This document shows positions 15,768 through 24,134 of a stretch of 64,000 nucleotides of DNA, piece after piece. The notes under the pieces are model-generated. The model saw only the letters and a list, made by a program, of their open reading frames with translations. It was not told where the DNA came from and searched no databases. This DNA comes from Methanocella_A sp049676595. GTDB taxonomy: Archaea > Halobacteriota > Methanocellia > Methanocellales > Methanocellaceae. Every line of letters begins with the position of its first letter. The first letter of the stretch is position 1. The DNA is taken from the NCBI RefSeq assembly GCF_049676595.1, contig NZ_CP187259.1, positions 682,001 to 746,000 of the forward strand. The letters run 5' to 3'. Made by a program: the position numbers and the translations under genes.

Positions 15768-16925
15768 ATGAAGAAGGTATATCTAGACAACAGCGCGACC
15801 ACCAAAGTCAGCGATGAAGTAATCAGCGCCATGCTCCCCTATTTCACGGAGAAGTACGGTAACCCGTCCAGCCTTCACACGGCCGGCAGAGAGGCCCGTG
15901 AGGCGATCGAAGCCGCCCGTCTCAAGATCGCCGGGATCATCGGCGCTGCTCCGGCGGAGATCATCTTTACCTCCGGCGGAACAGAGTCGGATAACATCGC
16001 CATCATAGGGAGCGCCCTGGCTAACCGGAAGAAGGGCAATCACATCATCACCTCGGCTATCGAGCATCCTGCGGTGATCGAGACCTGCAGGCACCTCGAG
16101 AAAGACGGGTTCAAGGTCACCTACGTGCCGGTCGATCCCGATGGAGTCCTGAAACTGGACGAGCTCGAGAAGGCGATCACTAAGGAGACAACTCTGATCA
16201 CCGTCATGCAGGTGAACAATGAGATCGGGACCATCCAGCCGATCAAAGAGATCGGCGAAATCGCCCGGGAGAAGGACATTTACTTCCACACGGATGCGGT
16301 TCAGGCTATCGGTAAAGTGCCGGTGAACGTGGACGATCTCGGAGTGGATATGCTCGCCCTTTCCGGCCACAAGATCCACGGGCCTAAAGGCGTGGGAGTT
16401 CTGTATCTCCGCAAAGGCACCCCGGTAAGGTCGCTGACCTTCGGGGGAGGCCACGAGAGGGGCGTCCGCAGCGGCACAGAAAACGTGTCGGGCATCGTGG
16501 GCATGGCCAGAGCCTGCGAGCTGGCTGCCAGGGACTTAGACCGGAACGCCGAGCACATGGCCAGGCTGAGCAACAGGCTCATGGACGGGCTGCTGGGGAT
16601 CGAGCACTGCAGGCTCAACGGCTCCCGCAAGAACCGATCGCCAAACAACGTTAACATCAGCTTCAGCTTCGTAGAAGGCGAGTCGATGGTGCTGCTCCTG
16701 GACATGAAGGGCATAGAAGTCTCCACAGGCTCCGCCTGCTCGTCGAAAAAGCTGGAGGCATCCCACGTGCTGCTCTCCTGCGGACTCGACCCGGAGACGG
16801 CTCACGGCTCGCTGAGGATGACCAACTCGAAGTACAACACGGAGGAAGAGATCGACTACGTGATCGAGACCCTCCCCGGCATCGTATCCCGGCTGAGGGA
16901 GATGTCACCCCTCTATAAGAAGTAG
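15768..16925 (+). CDS. nifS: cysteine desulfurase NifS/IscS type
   Basis: The PLP enzyme moves sulfur from cysteine to an active-site persulfide for Fe-S cluster assembly. It has about 385 residues, starting MKKVYLDNSATTKVSDEVIS; the PLP lysine is in LSGHKIHGPKGVGV, and the persulfide cysteine in STGSACSSKKLEASHV. ATGs at 15759, 15762 and 15768 are possible; 15768 gives the family N-terminus and fits a nearly leaderless transcript from the TATA region at 15732-15745. nifU follows after 43 bases. Confidence 0.9.
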   Translation: MKKVYLDNSATTKVSDEVISAMLPYFTEKYGNPSSLHTAGREAREAIEAARLKIAGIIGAAPAEIIFTSGGTESDNIAIIGSALANRKKGNHIITSAIEHPAVIETCRHLEKDGFKVTYVPVDPDGVLKLDELEKAITKETTLITVMQVNNEIGTIQPIKEIGEIAREKDIYFHTDAVQAIGKVPVNVDDLGVDMLALSGHKIHGPKGVGVLYLRKGTPVRSLTFGGGHERGVRSGTENVSGIVGMARACELAARDLDRNAEHMARLSNRLMDGLLGIEHCRLNGSRKNRSPNNVNISFSFVEGESMVLLLDMKGIEVSTGSACSSKKLEASHVLLSCGLDPETAHGSLRMTNSKYNTEEEIDYVIETLPGIVSRLREMSPLYKK

Positions 16926-16968
16926 AGGGTGACAGCTGTACAAAAAATATGCCATAGAGGTTACTGTT

Positions 16969-17346
16969 ATGTATTCGCCCAAGGTAATGACTCACTTTTC
17001 CAACCCCCAGAACGTGGGGGAGATCCCCGATGCCGACGGCGTCGGGACCGTCGGCAACCCGGTCTGCGGGGACATGATGACCATCTACCTCAAGATCAAG
17101 GACAACCGTATCGAGGACATCAAGTTCAAGACCTTCGGCTGCGGAGCGGCCATCGCCACCAGCAGCATGGTCACCGTCATGGCCAGGGGTAAGACTCTCG
17201 ACGAGGCGCTGGCGATCACCCGGGACGACGTGGCCAAAGAGCTCGACGGCCTGCCACCCCAGAAGATGCACTGCTCGAACCTAGCGGCCGAGGCATTGAC
17301 TGCTGCCATCGAGGACTACCGCAAGAAGCAGGCGGCGAAGAAATAG
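16969..17346 (+). CDS. nifU: NifU/IscU-type Fe-S scaffold
   Basis: The 125-residue scaffold starts MYSPKVMTHFSNPQNVGEIP. The three conserved cluster-binding cysteines are in NPVCGDMMTIY, FKTFGCGAAIATSS and KMHCSNLAAEAL, and the Asp of CGD is present. It builds clusters from sulfur supplied by the adjacent NifS. The N-terminal domain only is present; there is no NifU-type C-terminal domain. Confidence 0.92.
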   Translation: MYSPKVMTHFSNPQNVGEIPDADGVGTVGNPVCGDMMTIYLKIKDNRIEDIKFKTFGCGAAIATSSMVTVMARGKTLDEALAITRDDVAKELDGLPPQKMHCSNLAAEALTAAIEDYRKKQAAKK

Positions 17347-17364
17347 CGAGGTCTGATGACCTCG
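17347..17364 (+). terminator. hairpin after nifU
   Basis: CGAGGTC-TGAT-GACCTCG forms a 7-bp stem directly after the nifU stop. There is no T-run, so termination is uncertain. It may instead be an mRNA 3'-end stabiliser. Confidence 0.4.
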
Positions 17365-17518
17365 ATGGCGCCTGAAGGCCGGGAGTAAACTGGTCGCACG
17401 CGGGCTGGCAGGCTTCCCGGGCGGCGTAGACTATATGGGCTTGTAGGAGATCAATGTATGCAAGAATCAGACTGCCCGGCCAGCGAGGGCATGCTGTTAC
17501 TATCACGGAGAGTACGCC

Positions 17519-17794
17519 ATGAAGGTCAAAGTCAAGCTGTTCGCCAACTTCCGGGAGGCTACGAAGCAGAAAGAAGTCGAGATAACGCCCGCAGGCGAGA
17601 CAGTGCGGGACGTCATCGACGGCCTTGCAGACAAGTTCCCGGCTATCCGGCCGCTACTTTTCCAGGACGGCAAGCTGAAGCCTTACGTGAACGTCCTCCA
17701 CAACGCGCAGACCCTGAAGGGCGAGGACAGCCTCAGCGGCAAGGTCCGGGACGGAGACGAGATCGCTCTCTTCCCGCCTGTGTCCGGCGGCTGA
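17519..17794 (+). CDS. MoaD/ThiS-type ubiquitin-like sulfur carrier
   Basis: The 91-residue beta-grasp protein ends in GG (LFPPVSGG), the residues that are adenylated and thiocarboxylated in MoaD, ThiS and archaeal SAMP proteins. MKVKVKLFANFREATKQKEV is typical of MoaD. It lies 170 bases after nifU, so it may receive sulfur from the NifS route. Whether it serves molybdopterin synthesis, tRNA thiolation or protein tagging cannot be decided here, as no moaE or E1-like gene is adjacent. Confidence 0.85.
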   Translation: MKVKVKLFANFREATKQKEVEITPAGETVRDVIDGLADKFPAIRPLLFQDGKLKPYVNVLHNAQTLKGEDSLSGKVRDGDEIALFPPVSGG

Positions 17795-17955
17795 TGCCGG
17801 CAGTAGCTACGGGATATCAGACATAGGCAGCAAAGGCGGGCACACTTCCCGCAGCTTAGAAAATCGCCGCCATATCTACTTTTATATGGAAAAATGTCGC
17901 TTTACCGGCGAATACAAACCGTTTTATACCATCGGAAAGCTATCATCTATTATTT

Positions 17956-19008
17956 ATGGGGTCAAGTAAGGGGAACGATACCTGCCACGAATGTGGCAGC
18001 GACCTGCTGCTGTACAAATGTAAGTACTGCGGCATGGTCTTCTGCGACCGGCACCGCCGTCCGCAGGACCACAAATGCCCGGGCCTGTCAAGCTACAAAC
18101 AGCAGGTCGAGGCAGGCACCGTCGAGAAGCCCGGCATCGCGGCAGCAGGCCAGCCAGCAGAAGCGCAGGCTCCTGAGAAACCCCTGGGCTCGTCAGTCAT
18201 GCACTGGTCTCTTCTGGCTGTCAAGCTAATTTCCATCGCTGTCATCGTCATGGCCCTCCTGGTCGCCCTCATCATGCTCATCGGTTATATCGATGCCCGG
18301 ACGACTGTTACGTACGTGACGCTGCCGGTCCAGAACACAACCGGCGTTCAGGTCACGCTGGCCAACAACCGCTCTGCGGCCGACCCGACCTATGACGAGC
18401 TTGTCCGGTTCCTGAAAGCCGACGACACCAGCTCTCTAAAGTATGTGAGCCCCGGCTGGACCTGCGCCGACTTCGCTAAGAGGCTACATGACAATGCCGA
18501 AGCCCGCGGCATCAAGGCCGGGTTCGTAGGCATCGAGTTCTACGACGGCAGCATCGATTACAGCATCTACGACGACGGCTCTGACACTTTCGCACCACCA
18601 GCGGGAGCGCCTGACATGGGCCACGGCCTGAACCTCTTTAACACGGTAGACAAAGGCCCGGTATACGTCGACGCCTCCTCGATCTACGAAGGCTCTACCG
18701 GAGACCGCATCGCCTACGTAGTAGAGGGCAGAGAATTCAACGAGATCGACCTGGACTACGCCACCAGCACCGACTACTCCTTCTACTCCGGGTACAGGCA
18801 GAAGTACCTCGACTACATCCACGAGCTGAAAGAGTACAACCGGCTGGCAAAGAACTACAACCAGGGCATCGCCGAGCCCGGCATGGAGCTCAACCAGATG
18901 GCCCTGTTGCTAAATTCCCGGAACGAGGCGCTCAACGCTAAGAAGGCGGAGATCGGGCCGTTCTACTATCCCTCGGGGACCGTGAAGAAGATCAATGTGT
19001 ACTGGTAG
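17956..19008 (+). CDS. AN1-type zinc finger, membrane span and extracellular transglutaminase-like domain
   Basis: The protein has 350 residues. Residues 8-50 form an AN1-type zinc finger (CHECGSDLLLYKCKYCGMVF then CDRHRRPQDHKCPG). A membrane span lies at about 86-112 (LISIAVIVMALLVALIMLIG). The C-terminal about 200 residues should be outside the cell and show WTCADFAKRLHDNAEARGIK and a later DMGHGLNLFNTVDKG, resembling the Cys-His motif of archaeal transglutaminase-like domains. A TATA box (TTTTATAC) lies near 17920. Function unknown; the C-terminal assignment is an inference from motif spacing. Confidence 0.75.
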   Translation: MGSSKGNDTCHECGSDLLLYKCKYCGMVFCDRHRRPQDHKCPGLSSYKQQVEAGTVEKPGIAAAGQPAEAQAPEKPLGSSVMHWSLLAVKLISIAVIVMALLVALIMLIGYIDARTTVTYVTLPVQNTTGVQVTLANNRSAADPTYDELVRFLKADDTSSLKYVSPGWTCADFAKRLHDNAEARGIKAGFVGIEFYDGSIDYSIYDDGSDTFAPPAGAPDMGHGLNLFNTVDKGPVYVDASSIYEGSTGDRIAYVVEGREFNEIDLDYATSTDYSFYSGYRQKYLDYIHELKEYNRLAKNYNQGIAEPGMELNQMALLLNSRNEALNAKKAEIGPFYYPSGTVKKINVYW

Positions 19009-19116
19009 GGCTTAGGGCATACATACCAGAGCTATTAGATTTTTACCTTACGGGGCTTGTTTTTTAACAGTGGTAACAGGGAGCCATTAACCATGATGTG
19101 TCTCTGATAAGCGTAC

Positions 19117-19183
19117 AGGGGAACCTTTTGTAAAAGGTTCCCCTTGCACCTCTCCAAAACTAACCTGAATGCCCTTCGGGCAT
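19117..19183 (+). repeat. composite hairpin repeat (AGGGGAACCTTTT plus GCCCTTCGGGC)
   Basis: A perfect 13-bp hairpin (19117-19129 with 19132-19144) is followed by CCTCTCCAAAAC and then ATGCCC-TTC-GGGCAT (19169-19183). The same order of elements appears on the opposite strand at 40312-40381. No coding content. Confidence 0.75.
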
Positions 19184-19202
19184 GATCTCATGTCGCGAGT
19201 CA

Positions 19203-19230
19203 GGGGGGCTTTTTTGGAACAAAGCCCCCC
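19203..19230. terminator. bidirectional terminator hairpin
   Basis: GGGGGGCTTT (19203-19212) and AAAGCCCCCC (19221-19230) form a perfect 10-bp stem with a T-rich loop, between the convergent AN1 protein gene and sufB. Confidence 0.65.
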
Positions 19231-19251
19231 GACAGCCCCGCAAAAACCAGC

Positions 19252-20472
19252 TTACATCATCGACTGTTCGCCGAGCTCGATAGTCCTCTTCATCTCGGCC
19301 TGGAGCTGGGGCGGTAAGCCCTTGACGTCCACGTCGAGGAAGCCTCTGACGATCAGAGCTGTCGCAGTGTCGGAATCAACGCCGCGGGACATGAGGTACT
19401 GGATTTCCTCTTCGGCGATCTTGCCTACGGCTGCTTCGTGGCTCAGGTCTACGCCCGGCACGTGGCCGAGCAGTTCGGGCACTGCGTAGATGACGCCGCC
19501 GTCTCCGAGGAGGAGGCCGTGGCACTCGAGGTGTGCCTTGGTGTCGGGCACGTCACCCTGGATGAGGCCGCGGGAGGCTACGTAGCCGCCGTCCTTGGCG
19601 ATCGTCCTGGCTACCAGCTCTGCGCGGCAGCCTTTGGCCTTGAGGACCGCCTTAGACCCGAGGTCCAGGTGGGACTCGGGCGGTGCGTACACTACTGTGT
19701 TGAACCTGGCGAGGCCGTTCTCGCCTTCCATGAAGCAGGACGGGTACATCTGGACGTCCCTGACCCTGGTCATCGACACGTAGTTGCTCATGAAGATGGC
19801 GTTCTTGCCGAGCCTGGTAGCCGATCTCGGGCGGACGATCACGTCCGGGCCCCAGTTGTGGACCATGGTATAGGTGAGCTTCGCGTTGTCCTTGACGTAG
19901 AACTCGGTCACGCCGACGTGCAGGCCGCGGTTGACGTGAGTATCGGTGGTGCAGCCGGTGATCACGTGGAGTTCGCTCCCTTCCTCGGCGATCAGGATGT
20001 TGTGGACGTTCTGGATCATGCCCTCCCTGCCGATGTACATGCACGCCTGCAGGGGGAACGTGATCTTGGCCCCGGGCAGGGCGCGGATGAAGTAGCCGGC
20101 GAACTCGTGAGTAGCACTGTAGGCTGTGAACTTGTCCTGATCCGGCTGGACGATGCCAAAGAAGTACTCCTGTAGCCAGTCGTATTTTTTCAGCGCATCG
20201 TTGATGTCCATGAGCTCCAGCCCTTCCTGGGTGGAAGAAGCGTAGACGATCGACTGGTCGTGCTGGAAGAACGAGCCCGACCGTTCGCTCATCGAAGCGT
20301 CGACACCGACATGCAGGGCTCTTTCCTTGACGCCGCTTGACAGCTGGCCCAGCGAAGTGATCTTCTCTCTGACCGGGACCTGCTTCTGGAACGACTCCAG
20401 GTCGACGTCGTTGCCATAGGCCGCTTTCTTGTTGATGGCAGCCCGCGCGCGCTTGATTATCTCCTCATGCAT
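19252..20472 (-). CDS. sufB: SufB/SufD-type Fe-S assembly protein
   Basis: The 406-residue protein has the long right-handed beta-helix of SufB/D, with ending motifs VDLSHEAAVGKIAEEEIQYL and MSRGVDSDTATALIVRGFLD. It partners SufC, encoded directly upstream, as the archaeal minimal SufBC scaffold for Fe-S clusters. ATG 20472 is preferred because GGAGAG then lies 8 bases upstream; a GTG at 20481 is in frame. It overlaps sufC by 16 bases. SufB and SufD cannot be separated safely from sequence alone. Confidence 0.9.
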   Translation of the reverse strand: MHEEIIKRARAAINKKAAYGNDVDLESFQKQVPVREKITSLGQLSSGVKERALHVGVDASMSERSGSFFQHDQSIVYASSTQEGLELMDINDALKKYDWLQEYFFGIVQPDQDKFTAYSATHEFAGYFIRALPGAKITFPLQACMYIGREGMIQNVHNILIAEEGSELHVITGCTTDTHVNRGLHVGVTEFYVKDNAKLTYTMVHNWGPDVIVRPRSATRLGKNAIFMSNYVSMTRVRDVQMYPSCFMEGENGLARFNTVVYAPPESHLDLGSKAVLKAKGCRAELVARTIAKDGGYVASRGLIQGDVPDTKAHLECHGLLLGDGGVIYAVPELLGHVPGVDLSHEAAVGKIAEEEIQYLMSRGVDSDTATALIVRGFLDVDVKGLPPQLQAEMKRTIELGEQSMM

Positions 20473-21209
20473 GACATGCACTCTCCGTAGCCGTTCTTTC
20501 TGATGTCGTCCAGCAGCTCGAGGGGGTTGCCCTGGCAGAGCATCTTCCCCTTCATCATCACGTAGGCCCTGTCGGCCTTGACGAAGTCCAGGATGTTGCC
20601 GAAGTGGGTGATGATGAGCCCCGACTTGGTGCGCTCCATGGTCTTCTTCTCCTTCTCGAGGAGCTCGTTGATCGTATTCCCTACCAACCCAATGTTGACC
20701 AGGTCGACCCCGCTGTCCGGCTCGTCCAGCATGACGAACTCCGGGCGCTGAGCCAGCAGCTGTAATAGCTCCGAGCGCTTGATCTCGCCGCCGGAAAAGC
20801 CCGAGTTGACGTCCCTGTCCAGGAAGGACTCGAGGTTGAGCTTCTTTGCCAGGCCGGCGATCTCCAGGTCCGTGATCTTCTTGCCCGGGTACCTGGATTC
20901 CATGCTGATCCTGACCATGTCCCTGAGCTTTACGCCCCTGATGACCGGCGGGTGCTGGAACAGGATACCTATGCCGAGCTTCGCCCGCTCGTCCATGGGC
21001 GCGTCGGTGATGTCCTTCCTCTTATAGTAAATCCTGCCATCTGTGACCTTGTACTTCGGAATCCCGGCGATGGTGAAAAGAAGCGAGCTTTTGCCCGTTC
21101 CGTTAGGCCCGAACAGGGCGTGGGTCTCGCCGGCGCCGATGGACATGTTGACGCCGTTGAGGATGCGCTTGTCATCCACTTCGACGGTTAAGTTTTCGAT
21201 GCTGAGCAT
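20457..21209 (-). CDS. sufC: SufC-type ABC ATPase
   Basis: The 250-residue ATPase starts MLSIENLTVEVDDKRILNGV. Walker A is GPNGTGKSSLL, the signature is SGGEIKRSELLQ and Walker B is FVMLDEPDSGVDL. It powers SufB in Fe-S assembly and is cytosolic, not a transporter subunit. Start 21209 fits the family; an ATG at 21224 would add five residues. It is the first gene of the sufCB operon. Confidence 0.92.
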   Translation of the reverse strand: MLSIENLTVEVDDKRILNGVNMSIGAGETHALFGPNGTGKSSLLFTIAGIPKYKVTDGRIYYKRKDITDAPMDERAKLGIGILFQHPPVIRGVKLRDMVRISMESRYPGKKITDLEIAGLAKKLNLESFLDRDVNSGFSGGEIKRSELLQLLAQRPEFVMLDEPDSGVDLVNIGLVGNTINELLEKEKKTMERTKSGLIITHFGNILDFVKADRAYVMMKGKMLCQGNPLELLDDIRKNGYGECMSCMRR

Positions 21210-21327
21210 AAGGGTCCCGTCCATAAAATGCAAGTTTCGATAAGGAATACTGGTTGTTTTCCTTTAAAACTTTCCGTGGCCTGATGGCCAGACCTGATGG
21301 GGGACGCCAAAAACTATTTAACGATTG

Positions 21328-21903
21328 TTATTTTTCACTGTTAGAAGCCGCTCTCAGTTTCAAACGCAGGTCTATTGATTTCCCCAGCTTCCAGTCCGCG
21401 ACTCCGTCGAAATCATAGTAGTTGCACGTCAGCTCTTCTCCCGGCCAGAGGTCCCGGGCGGCTATGCAGGCCCCTTCGGGCTTACCATTATCTACTACCA
21501 GCAAGGTCGGCTGCTCAGAGTGATTCATGTACAACGCTCCGTCCCCGCACCAGACCACTTTTCCCGTGCTGCTGTTCAGGTAGGCGTGGAACATCAGCTT
21601 TTTCAGCCCGGCATCGTCTAACTCGGCGATTTCCGGGTCTTCAAAAATCCTGTCTACCTCCGGCTGGAATTCCCATACGACCGTGCCTTTGGGGATGAAC
21701 TCGGCCAGAAACAGGCCGTAGCCGGCAATATTGCTTGGCCTGACAGTAGTCTTCACTTTTAGCACGATCTCCGCCCGCCTGTAACGTGAGATGTGGCCGT
21801 CCGCTGTTATAATTTCGTACTTCTGCCGGCTGCCTCGTCCGCCAGTTTTCCGGAAAAGCGCGAACCTTAAACCGTAAGCTTTATCCTGGCAGACGCTATC
21901 CAA
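21328..21903 (-). CDS. SET-domain protein (lysine methyltransferase-like)
   Basis: The SET core spans about residues 50-170: NIAGYGLFLAEFIPKGTVVW, then ALYMNHSEQPTLLVV (the NHS motif of the pseudoknot) and AARDLWPGEELTCNYYDF (GEELTxxY/D). SET proteins methylate lysines, and archaeal examples can act on chromatin proteins; the target here is unknown. The frame starts at a TTG (21903) overlapping the upstream gene by 8 bases. A GTG just before the SET core (EIVLKVKTT) is an alternative, so the first about 45 residues are uncertain. Confidence 0.75.
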   Translation of the reverse strand: MDSVCQDKAYGLRFALFRKTGGRGSRQKYEIITADGHISRYRRAEIVLKVKTTVRPSNIAGYGLFLAEFIPKGTVVWEFQPEVDRIFEDPEIAELDDAGLKKLMFHAYLNSSTGKVVWCGDGALYMNHSEQPTLLVVDNGKPEGACIAARDLWPGEELTCNYYDFDGVADWKLGKSIDLRLKLRAASNSEK

Positions 21904-22753
21904 TCGACTTTTTCAAATAGCTCTCGAAGTCCGTCGGAAGCCGTACCGGGTTAGGTGTCTCGCATCCGGTTTTGCCATCGACGACCATCTGCGTCATCAG
22001 CATCAGGTTTTTGGCCGCATCTTTCGAGAAACCTGCCTGCAGCAGTGTACTCTCCCAGTCTTGCGGCAAGATCTGCGTGGCGTTGACCTCTCTGCCCAGC
22101 ACGTGCCCAAAGACCTGCGCGATATCTGCAGAACTATATGGGCGAGGCCCGGTGATCTCGAATACCCGCTGCTGCGGCGCTTTCCGAATCAGCACCTCAG
22201 CCAGGAATTCGGCGACATCCGGAGGGGCAACCATCGGCAGCTTTAAGCCAGGAGGGAAAAAGGTCGGCAGCATTCCATGTTCCCTGGCCAGCTCCAGGTA
22301 CCCGAGCCAGTTGCTGTAATAGTAGGCAGGCCGGATGAAAACCTGCTCGACTTCGAGGCCGGCGAACGCATGCTCCAGCATGTGGGAAGCCATGAGGTTG
22401 CCTGATCCAGGCCCGAGTTGCGCGCCCATGGAAGACAGGCCCACGATCTTCGTTACCCCGGAGGATCGGACAGCCTCCCTGTAATTATCTATCATTCTCC
22501 GGGCGTCGCCCAGCACGTCTCCCGACGCGGGATTTTCAGGCGTCAGGAGAAAAGCCGAGCTTCCCCCTTGAAAAGCTCTGTTCATAGCCTCCATGTCAAA
22601 GTAGTCTGCCACTACGATTTCCGCGCCCCTGCTTTTCAGCTCTTGAGCTCTGGAACCATCTCGCACAACGGCTCTCACTGGCTGGCCTTTTACTAATAGC
22701 CTGTCTGCCAGCATTGAGCCTACCTGCCCTGTCGCTCCCAGTATTATGTTCAT
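21896..22753 (-). CDS. NmrA-like NAD(P)-binding protein
   Basis: The 285-residue Rossmann-fold protein has the dinucleotide motif MNIILGATGQVGSMLADRLL and further NmrA-family features (VVRDGSRAQELKSRGAEIV, ITGPRPYSSADIAQVFGHVL). The family includes NAD(P)H-sensing regulators and quinone-oxidoreductase-like enzymes; the exact role is unknown. Its stop overlaps the start region of the SET-domain gene. Confidence 0.8.
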   Translation of the reverse strand: MNIILGATGQVGSMLADRLLVKGQPVRAVVRDGSRAQELKSRGAEIVVADYFDMEAMNRAFQGGSSAFLLTPENPASGDVLGDARRMIDNYREAVRSSGVTKIVGLSSMGAQLGPGSGNLMASHMLEHAFAGLEVEQVFIRPAYYYSNWLGYLELAREHGMLPTFFPPGLKLPMVAPPDVAEFLAEVLIRKAPQQRVFEITGPRPYSSADIAQVFGHVLGREVNATQILPQDWESTLLQAGFSKDAAKNLMLMTQMVVDGKTGCETPNPVRLPTDFESYLKKSIG

Positions 22754-22847
22754 ACGAAAACTCCTGTCGACTAACGGCTCTTATTATGCTGTTGCCACTT
22801 TTAAAGCATGCCAGTGTGTCTTGAAAGTAAAATAAAAAGAGGGGTGT

Positions 22848-24038
22848 CTAGTAGCGGAGCTGACCGACTACTTCGACCACCCGATCGACTTCGTCCTTCG
22901 TGATCACGAAGGGAGGCACCAGACGGAGCACTGTATCGGCCGTGCAGTTGATCAGCACGCCCTTTTCCCTGGCCTTGTCCACCAGAGCGTTTCCGTCTCT
23001 CTTGAGCTGGACGCCGATCATGAGGCCGAGGCCCCGCACTTCGGACACGAAGTCCTGCCTGCAATGATCCCGCAACTGCCCGCGCATGTACTCGCCCATC
23101 TCCGCAGAACGCTCTACCAGGTGCTCTTCCTCCATGGCCTGTATCGTGGCCAGAGCGGCAGCGCACGCGAGGGGGTTGCCGCCGAAGGTCGTGGAGTGGT
23201 CGCCTTTCGCAAACTTCGTGGCGACGCTCTCCGTTGCCACCAGAGCGCTCATGGGGAAGCCGCCTGCGATGCCCTTGGCGATACACATAATGTCGGGCTG
23301 CACTCCCGAGTGGTCCTTGCCAAACCACTTGCCGGTCCTGCCCATACACGTCTGAATCTCGTCGAAGATCAGCAGCGTGCCTGTCCTGTCGCAGATCTCC
23401 CGGACTTCCCGCAGGTACTCGAGAGGAGGCACATGGACGCCGCCCTCGCCCTGCACAGGCTCGAGTACCACGGCGGCAGTATCTGCCGTGATCTCCTTGC
23501 CCAGCGATTCTGCATCCCCGTAGGGCACGAAGCTGGCTCCGGCCACGAGGGGCTCGAAAGGCTTTCTGTACTTTTCTTTGTGCGTAATACTTAACGCGCC
23601 CATGGTCCTGCCGTGGAAGCAGTGCTCGGCCGCTATGAAGCCCTTCTTACCCGTCGCCTTCCTGGCCAGCTTCAGCGCAGCTTCCATCACTTCGGCGCCG
23701 GAGTTGGCGAAGAAGGCCCTGTCCATGCCCGAGATCTGCGTCAGCTTCTCCGCCAGGGCGGGCTGTAAGTCAGTGTAATACAGGTTCGACGTGTGCATCA
23801 GCGTTGCTGCCTGCTCCTGGATGGCCGCTACTACTTTAGGATGGCAGTGCCCGAGGTTGTTGACCGCAATTCCTGCCACGCAGTCGATGTACTCCTTTCC
23901 GTCGACGTCCCACACCCGGGCGCCCCGTCCTTTTTTCAGGACGACGGGCTGTCGTGCCCAGAGCTGGAAAACACATTCGGCGTCTTTCTTCATCGCTTCG
24001 TCGGCAGAGGGCCTGCTCGTAGAGTGTAAATCTGTCAT
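22848..24038 (-). CDS. class-III aminotransferase, ArgD-like, copy 2
   Basis: The 396-residue PLP enzyme aligns over its full length with the gene directly upstream (24135-25322). Examples are the shared GKEYIDCVAGIAVNNLGHCH and the PLP lysine in MCIAKGIAGGFPMS. The family comprises acetylornithine (arginine synthesis), ornithine and 4-aminobutyrate aminotransferases. In DEIQTCMGRTGKWFGKDH the usual GMGRTG has Cys. With two near-identical neighbours, one may have drifted to another substrate; which one is argD proper is not clear. Confidence 0.8.
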   Translation of the reverse strand: MTDLHSTSRPSADEAMKKDAECVFQLWARQPVVLKKGRGARVWDVDGKEYIDCVAGIAVNNLGHCHPKVVAAIQEQAATLMHTSNLYYTDLQPALAEKLTQISGMDRAFFANSGAEVMEAALKLARKATGKKGFIAAEHCFHGRTMGALSITHKEKYRKPFEPLVAGASFVPYGDAESLGKEITADTAAVVLEPVQGEGGVHVPPLEYLREVREICDRTGTLLIFDEIQTCMGRTGKWFGKDHSGVQPDIMCIAKGIAGGFPMSALVATESVATKFAKGDHSTTFGGNPLACAAALATIQAMEEEHLVERSAEMGEYMRGQLRDHCRQDFVSEVRGLGLMIGVQLKRDGNALVDKAREKGVLINCTADTVLRLVPPFVITKDEVDRVVEVVGQLRY

Positions 24039-24134
24039 TTATATTCACATTGTTAGATAATAACCGCCGGGTTTCGACGGGGTTTAGAAGTCAGTGCAAA
24101 AATAGGTACCGGGAGAGGTGTCAGGAGCTGACGC

